Of a DNA stretch of 64,000 bases, positions 58,820 to 64,000 are shown one piece after another. Every line of letters begins with the position of its first letter. Position 1 is the first letter of the stretch. Source of the DNA: Ligustrum vulgare (Eukaryota > Streptophyta > Magnoliopsida > Lamiales > Oleaceae); NCBI GenBank assembly GCA_963555705.1, contig OY743169.1, forward strand, positions 5,084,014-5,148,013. Direction: 5' to 3'. The notes beneath the pieces were generated by a model that was given only the letters and a program-made list of their open reading frames with translations, was not told the origin of the DNA and searched no databases. Position numbers and translations under genes: made by a program.

Positions 58820-59503
58820 TGTTGACCACAAACTCCGGCTGGACCTTGGACTAACATATCTCAGCTCCTCCCTCTTTGATACGTGGATCTCCTGCGTATT
58901 ACGACAAACGATCAGTTTGCAAAGGTGGCCGAGGTGGCTCTCATTTGCACTCCGATGCTAAAGTCTGTGTCCATTCCAAGCAGATATAAATTGGGTGCGA
59001 GAAATATAAGTATTTAAAAAAGGGAAAAGGGAGTGAGAATAAACTATTTTGTTAAGAGTATCAGATTGCTAACCCCTTATAAGGTGGGAGGAGCGTCCTA
59101 TTTATAGAGGAAGTTATAGTCTTGGATGGTGACACGTGGTGAACTTTACACGTGTATTTACTCTAACTGTTGGAGAGGAAAATCTTGTTTTTTGACAGTA
59201 ATCATTGCTACGTTTGGTAGGGGATGGACGCCTATCACTTTTTGGTAAAGGTAGTGTCACATCTCTAACTTCATCCCTTGTCACATCACCCATCTGGGAT
59301 GTCACCATAAAGTACATCAGTTAGACGTAAAGCACATCGACTAATACATAAATCAATTCGGCCAAAGAAGTTCATGTGCTACCCCACCTCGGCAGTTGGC
59401 CCAAGGTGACATCCTAAACTTTAGCCATGGCTAAGGTCCATTGGGCACCCATTGGACCTTCGCTGGTGGTTCAATGTACTACACTTTGAGCACGATCTCA
59501 ACA
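58820..59503 (-). mobile_element. Solo LTR, TGTTGA...TCAACA family, TSD ATGAG
   Basis: TGTTGACCAC...TCTCAACA (plus), flanked by ATGAG at 58815-58819 and 59504-59508. On the minus strand it has a TATA box (CTCTATAAATAGGACG, about 59098-59113) and ends in GGAGGAGCTGAGATATGTTAG...GGTCAACA, matching the solo LTR at 10414-11062. At 684 bp it is slightly longer than that copy. Confidence 0.93.
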
Positions 59504-59508
59504 ATGAG

Positions 59509-62109
59509 TATAATATATTAATATAATATTTAAAATATTATATCGAAAATTTCAAAATCGAATTGTCTACTCAAATACTTAAACCATATATGATTGTAAT
59601 AATTACATTGACTTCAATTCAAAATGTTACAATTCTATTAATTCGTGCATTTTATATTCATAGGTTAAATGCAAAAAATATTTTACAATTTTTAATTATA
59701 TACAGTACTCTTCTTGTATCTTTTTATTATTTTGATGCTCTTCTCAATAATTTTTCAAGTTTTATGCTATTTTATCGTTATAGTTTTTATTTTAGATCTT
59801 TAAGAAATTTTATGTTATAATTTTATCCCATTCTTTACATAATTATTAATATGACTATAAAATATTAATATAACGGTTAAAATATTATATTCAAAATTTT
59901 AGAAATTGAATTGTCTACTCAAATTCGATAATTTATGATGATTAATATAGTATAATAATTACATGACCTTCGATAAAAAATGTTACAATTCCATTAATCC
60001 TAAAATTTTATTTTCATATGTTATATGAAAAAAGATATTTTACAAAATTTAATTCACATTTACATGCAATATAATTACTAGTATAATTATATTATATTAT
60101 ATTATTGTAGATTAATTTTTGAATTTATATATATATGAAATTTTATACATACTTTTTCATTGTCTTCGATATTAAATCAATACACAACAATCATAATTAA
60201 TATCATAAATGTTTACCCAATACCATCTTAATTCATTAATAACATGATTCATTATATTAATTTCATATTATTATAAGCAATTTTTTTCTCAACATGAAAA
60301 TTTTTCAATAAAATCTAATGCAACGACTATCTCAATGACAAACTAATTGAGTTATCTCATAGAGAAGGTGAATAGTACTTTATCAGTTTCGACAAAGAAA
60401 TAGATTATACAAATCACTTTTATCCAAAGGAGTTCCTAAATACATTTTTGTCAAATGGTATCTCACCACATAATTTAATCTTTAAAAAAAAAAAAAAAAT
60501 TGTACAGTGGTGCTTTAAAGGAATCTGGACCCACTGAACGATTTTTGCAATGAAACAAAAATAATTTGTCATGGCTTCAAGAAACATTGTTCATGCAGAA
60601 ATGATCGTTTGAAAGCACGTTGAAAAATGTTTTCTTTCCTCTCATCCCATTAACTCTCACGAACAATGAAGGATAATCATTTAAATTCAAGTGGAACAAA
60701 TTTCAATATATTTATACTTAGCAATGACCATTACCAAGGCTCAATGACAACCTACTATTGGAATGTATATGTATTTTCTCGTAAACAACTCTATATAATA
60801 ATTTTTAGCAGAGTTTGAATGCAAACAATAAAAGTATTGGTAAAAACAGAAAATAAAAAATAAGAAAAGTTGTGTAAAGTAAACCTAAAATATCATGTAC
60901 AAAGTATTATTGTAATAAAAACATTACATTTCAGTATATTCAACATTTTCACGTTATATACATAATTTCATAAAAAGTTTTTAATCATATATAAACATTT
61001 TAACAATTTTAATTTTTCATTTAACAATGTCAATTACCTCAACTATTTTCAAAAATATATTATTATTTCGACAATTTTAAACATGTCTTGTATCCTATAC
61101 ATAAGATGTTTAATGCTCGTGTTTGTGCATAATGATCCATGTTTTCCCATTCATACATTAAACACTCGGGCGAGCCCAGTCACCAGTGCCCCATAGCTGG
61201 CACATGTCCGATACCAATTGTACCCAATTCCTTGGACTTCTTTACATCCTTTTTTACAGGTGCTGAAAATTGGACCAGAATTGTCCACTTCAGTTTTACG
61301 AGACTGAACTGGGATACATGATCACTGAATTAGCTTTATTAAAATCAAAATGCAAACACATGAATATGGTGAAGAGCCTGATGACTCAGTATGAGATTTC
61401 TTCTGTTCGATCTTTTTCATGTTTGAGGATGAAGCAGGGGAGTATGAAGATGAGCCTGAATTTTCCCTATCTTAGTGACTGGTTTTTCATTGATCCAAAA
61501 GTTCCAGCATGTTTCGGGGATTCTCAAATTTCCTCATCACTCACATTTGTTCGACTTTGAATCAGAATATCCATTGCTGAAGATTCCGCCCATTAATATC
61601 CATTGTAGAAACATAACCAAAAAATTGATTGCCTGCAAAAAAATATGTTATTCGTGTAAGATTTTTATTGATTTTACTAATGGCGACAGACATGGTGATC
61701 TAACTGAAACAAATTAGGACAAAATTATGTTGGTAATCGACATAAAATTTCACCAAAATTTGAGATTGTCTAACAATGTGGACTGTGTAAAGTATATAAA
61801 AATAAGATAACGAGCTCACAGAGTGAATCAACTTTAACTTTAATTTTATACATTGTGGCTGTTGGACATAGACCGAATGGTTAACGTCTAGAAAACGTTT
61901 ACATCATAAGCTCGTTCATTTTGGTTATTTCTCCAAAAAAAAAAAAAAAAAAAAGTTGAATAAAGAGGGTCATTGAATTTCAAGTATGAAAATAGAGTTA
62001 TAACATACCTTAACTAGCTTAGAGCTACTCCAACCCAGAGGGTAAAGAGGCAAACAAAATTGAGTTTTGTAGTTCCAATCTCCTTCAATCAGGACGACAT
62101 CTTCATAGG
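59509..62109. other. AT-rich intergenic region, no gene
   Basis: About 2.6 kb. Two approximate repeats of ~350 bp begin near 59500 and 59850 (ATAATATTTAAAATATTATAT-type, then GAATTGTCTACTCAAAT and ATTACAAT-TCTATTAAT words), an old tandem duplication. The ORFs at 61139-61717 have no recognised domain. Confidence 0.5.
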
Positions 62110-63526
62110 TGATCGCTTCACAAGTGCACGGGTCGCACAAATAATAAAGTGGACGTGAGTTCAAGTATTGATCCCACAAAGATTGTTTTAAATTGTATTT
62201 TAGACTATTACCTTAACCGGAACAAAAAATTTGTTTTGATTTGAGAAATTTGTTTTGAAAACTAAAATAAAGATTAAATTAAAGAAATAAGGAAAATTTG
62301 ATTTGTGAAAACTTATGAAATGAATGCTAGAATTGAGAATCCACATTAGTTCCATCAATTATGCATTACTCTAATTGTCTAATAATAATTCACGTGATTT
62401 TGAAAATCCATATTCTTAATGTTGTTAAAACTCCTTTGTGGACAAGCAATAACGCATATTCCTACACACGACTCAACTATATTTCTATGTTGAATACAAA
62501 TGTGCAAGAAAGCATTAAATAACTGTGAATACTATTGTAGATAACACAAAGTATAGGGGTATATTTCTATCCCCTATCGAATTTTGTGGCAATTGAAACT
62601 AGTTTAATGAATTCCTAATCTTTCGAACTTAAGAAAACATTACCTAAAATCATACAATTAGTAATCAAGTAATTCCATAATAAGAAAACATGCATCAATT
62701 GCTCAAACTCATGAATTAACTAAATTAAACAATAAAGCAACACATAAAATCCCGAATTTAATGCTTCATCACAATTCTAACATTAAAAACCTAGCCTAAA
62801 TACATAATTGAATAAAAATCACAAGAAAAATGGATAGATGTCACCCTATTCATCCATTGATCTTCGGTCTTCAATTGTGTTCTTGGCTTGGCATGGATCC
62901 CTCGACAATTCGACAGCGTTCTGGCATGAAACAAGACATTTGGGAACCTTTAATTTCGTGTCCCAAGTCTGGTATTTATAGATGTACACGAGAATTAGGT
63001 TATTTGGGAAGAAAGAATGCTGATTTTCGGGTAAAAAGCCCAGTTGCGGCTCAAAAGTTTAACCTTGCGACTGCATGGTTCAAAATGCTGCGGCCGCACG
63101 ACTCTGCAGGTATGTTTTAGTCACGGATTTTTGTGACCGTGCGACCGCACGGTGTTGTGATTGAATGCAATTTCTATCTTTTAAATGTTACAAGTTGGTC
63201 CCCTGTCTTTTAATTTCACAGTTGGTCCTCCAACTTTTGATTGTTGCAATTTGGCCCCTGAACTTTAGATTTCTTCCAACCTTGATGTCTTCTTCGAATA
63301 TTCTTCTAATTGGCTCTTCAATCTACTTCATCAACTCTTGATTTGCTTACTTTGACACTTTTAACATCCAATTGCTCGATTTTGGCTTCAATTCCATTAT
63401 TTTCCTCACTTTGGGTTATTTCGGAAATATAAACAAATACACACAAAATAAATAGCAAATATTCTTGAAAAAACAATAAAAATCCTACTTTTAGTATAGA
63501 AATAAGTGTATAACATACATTTATCA
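62110..63526 (-). mobile_element. Probable solo LTR (family E), near-match TSD
   Basis: TGATCGCTTC...TTATCA on plus; flanks ATAGG (62105-62109) and ATATG (63527-63531) differ at one base. The minus strand has a TATA box (CTATAAATACC near 62970) after a ~550-bp U3 with GCGACCGCACGG words and TTGGTCC repeats. A related copy lies at 46630-48284. No coding sequence. Confidence 0.6.
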
Positions 63527-63531
63527 ATATG

Positions 63532-64000
63532 CAAAATGAAGATCACTACAATGCAATGCCATAAATGAAAGAGATGGCATAAATATTGGAAATTAAAATA
63601 TGACGAGATCGTTAAAAAAAAAAGGGAGAGACCATATGGAGCTGATGAACTTTAATGATCCTTATTCGATTCTTCACTTCTTTTAAACATGATTTTTTTT
63701 TGTTCATTTCGAAAAAATTCTCGTAGCTCCGAATCTAAAATGGAGTTCAAATCTTAAGCGAGAATAGTATTTTCGTGACAATATTCGACCGATTACATTC
63801 GAGCCATTTGAATGTCATAGTTTTTAAGCATATCCCCATTCCCTCGTGTATGACTTGTGCGAGTTCTCGTCGCTCTTTCACGATACTTGCATTGATTTTT
63901 GAAGATTCTTCTTCATTTTTTTCCTTTTCCCTTAGTTTTTTTTATCAATAGGTCGTTGGTTTGGATTGTCACCAACATTGTCTTCATTAATATCGCGAGA
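63532..64000. other. Intergenic window end, no gene
   Basis: Nothing recognised in this AT-rich tail. Confidence 0.4.

Overview
This is a nuclear DNA window from a eudicot plant. It is AT-rich and repeat-dense, its genes carry GT-AG introns, and the proteins are plant orthologues: an NF-YA with a miR169 site, an RWP-RK factor, a BIG GRAIN 1-like protein, the plant form of the complex I B22 subunit, and FAR1-related sequences. The sequence alone does not fix the species. Everything here is read by eye; splice sites and start codons are predictions.

Left part (1-12.5 kb). The end of a decayed Ty3/gypsy chromovirus (chromodomain tail about 3020-3300, 3' LTR 3304-5140) lies beside a block at about 650-2450 that does not look like the transposon. 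On the minus strand this block carries an intact 156-codon ORF resembling flexivirus nucleic-acid-binding proteins, then an intact intronless LOG (cytokinin-activating) ORF, then three hairpin-forming repeats. A short motif recurs upstream of both ORFs. I regard this as the most interesting part of the window: a possible endogenous viral segment, or transposon cargo, carrying a plant hormone enzyme. Next comes a broken FAR1-related (FRS) gene, 5352-11404 minus, split by two solo LTRs of different families, each with a perfect 5-bp target duplication.

Middle (12.5-35 kb). A BIG GRAIN 1-like gene (14537-15748, minus) is followed by almost 19 kb without a recognisable gene. That stretch holds MITEs, tRNA-derived SINEs, a duplicated exon-like fragment and a 6.5-kb Ty1/copia element (24162-30687, minus) with both LTRs, TSD, PBS and PPT. 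The copia element has lost protease and most of integrase, and it sits inside an older MITE.

Right part (35-57.4 kb) is the gene-bearing segment: an RWP-RK factor (35279-37942, +), a plant protein with a PDZ-like end (38439-40391, +), NF-YA (43902-44860, +), a mitochondrial carrier (about 50975-51943, minus) and the five-exon complex I subunit NDUFB9/B22 (54048-57347, minus). Tourist-like MITEs with TTA/TAA duplications and SINEs lie between and within these genes. The last 6.6 kb is intergenic, with one clear solo LTR (58820-59503) and one probable LTR (62110-63526).

The genes do not form a pathway. They are independent plant genes (two transcription factors, an auxin-related factor, two mitochondrial proteins, one unknown) in a landscape shaped by nested insertions.
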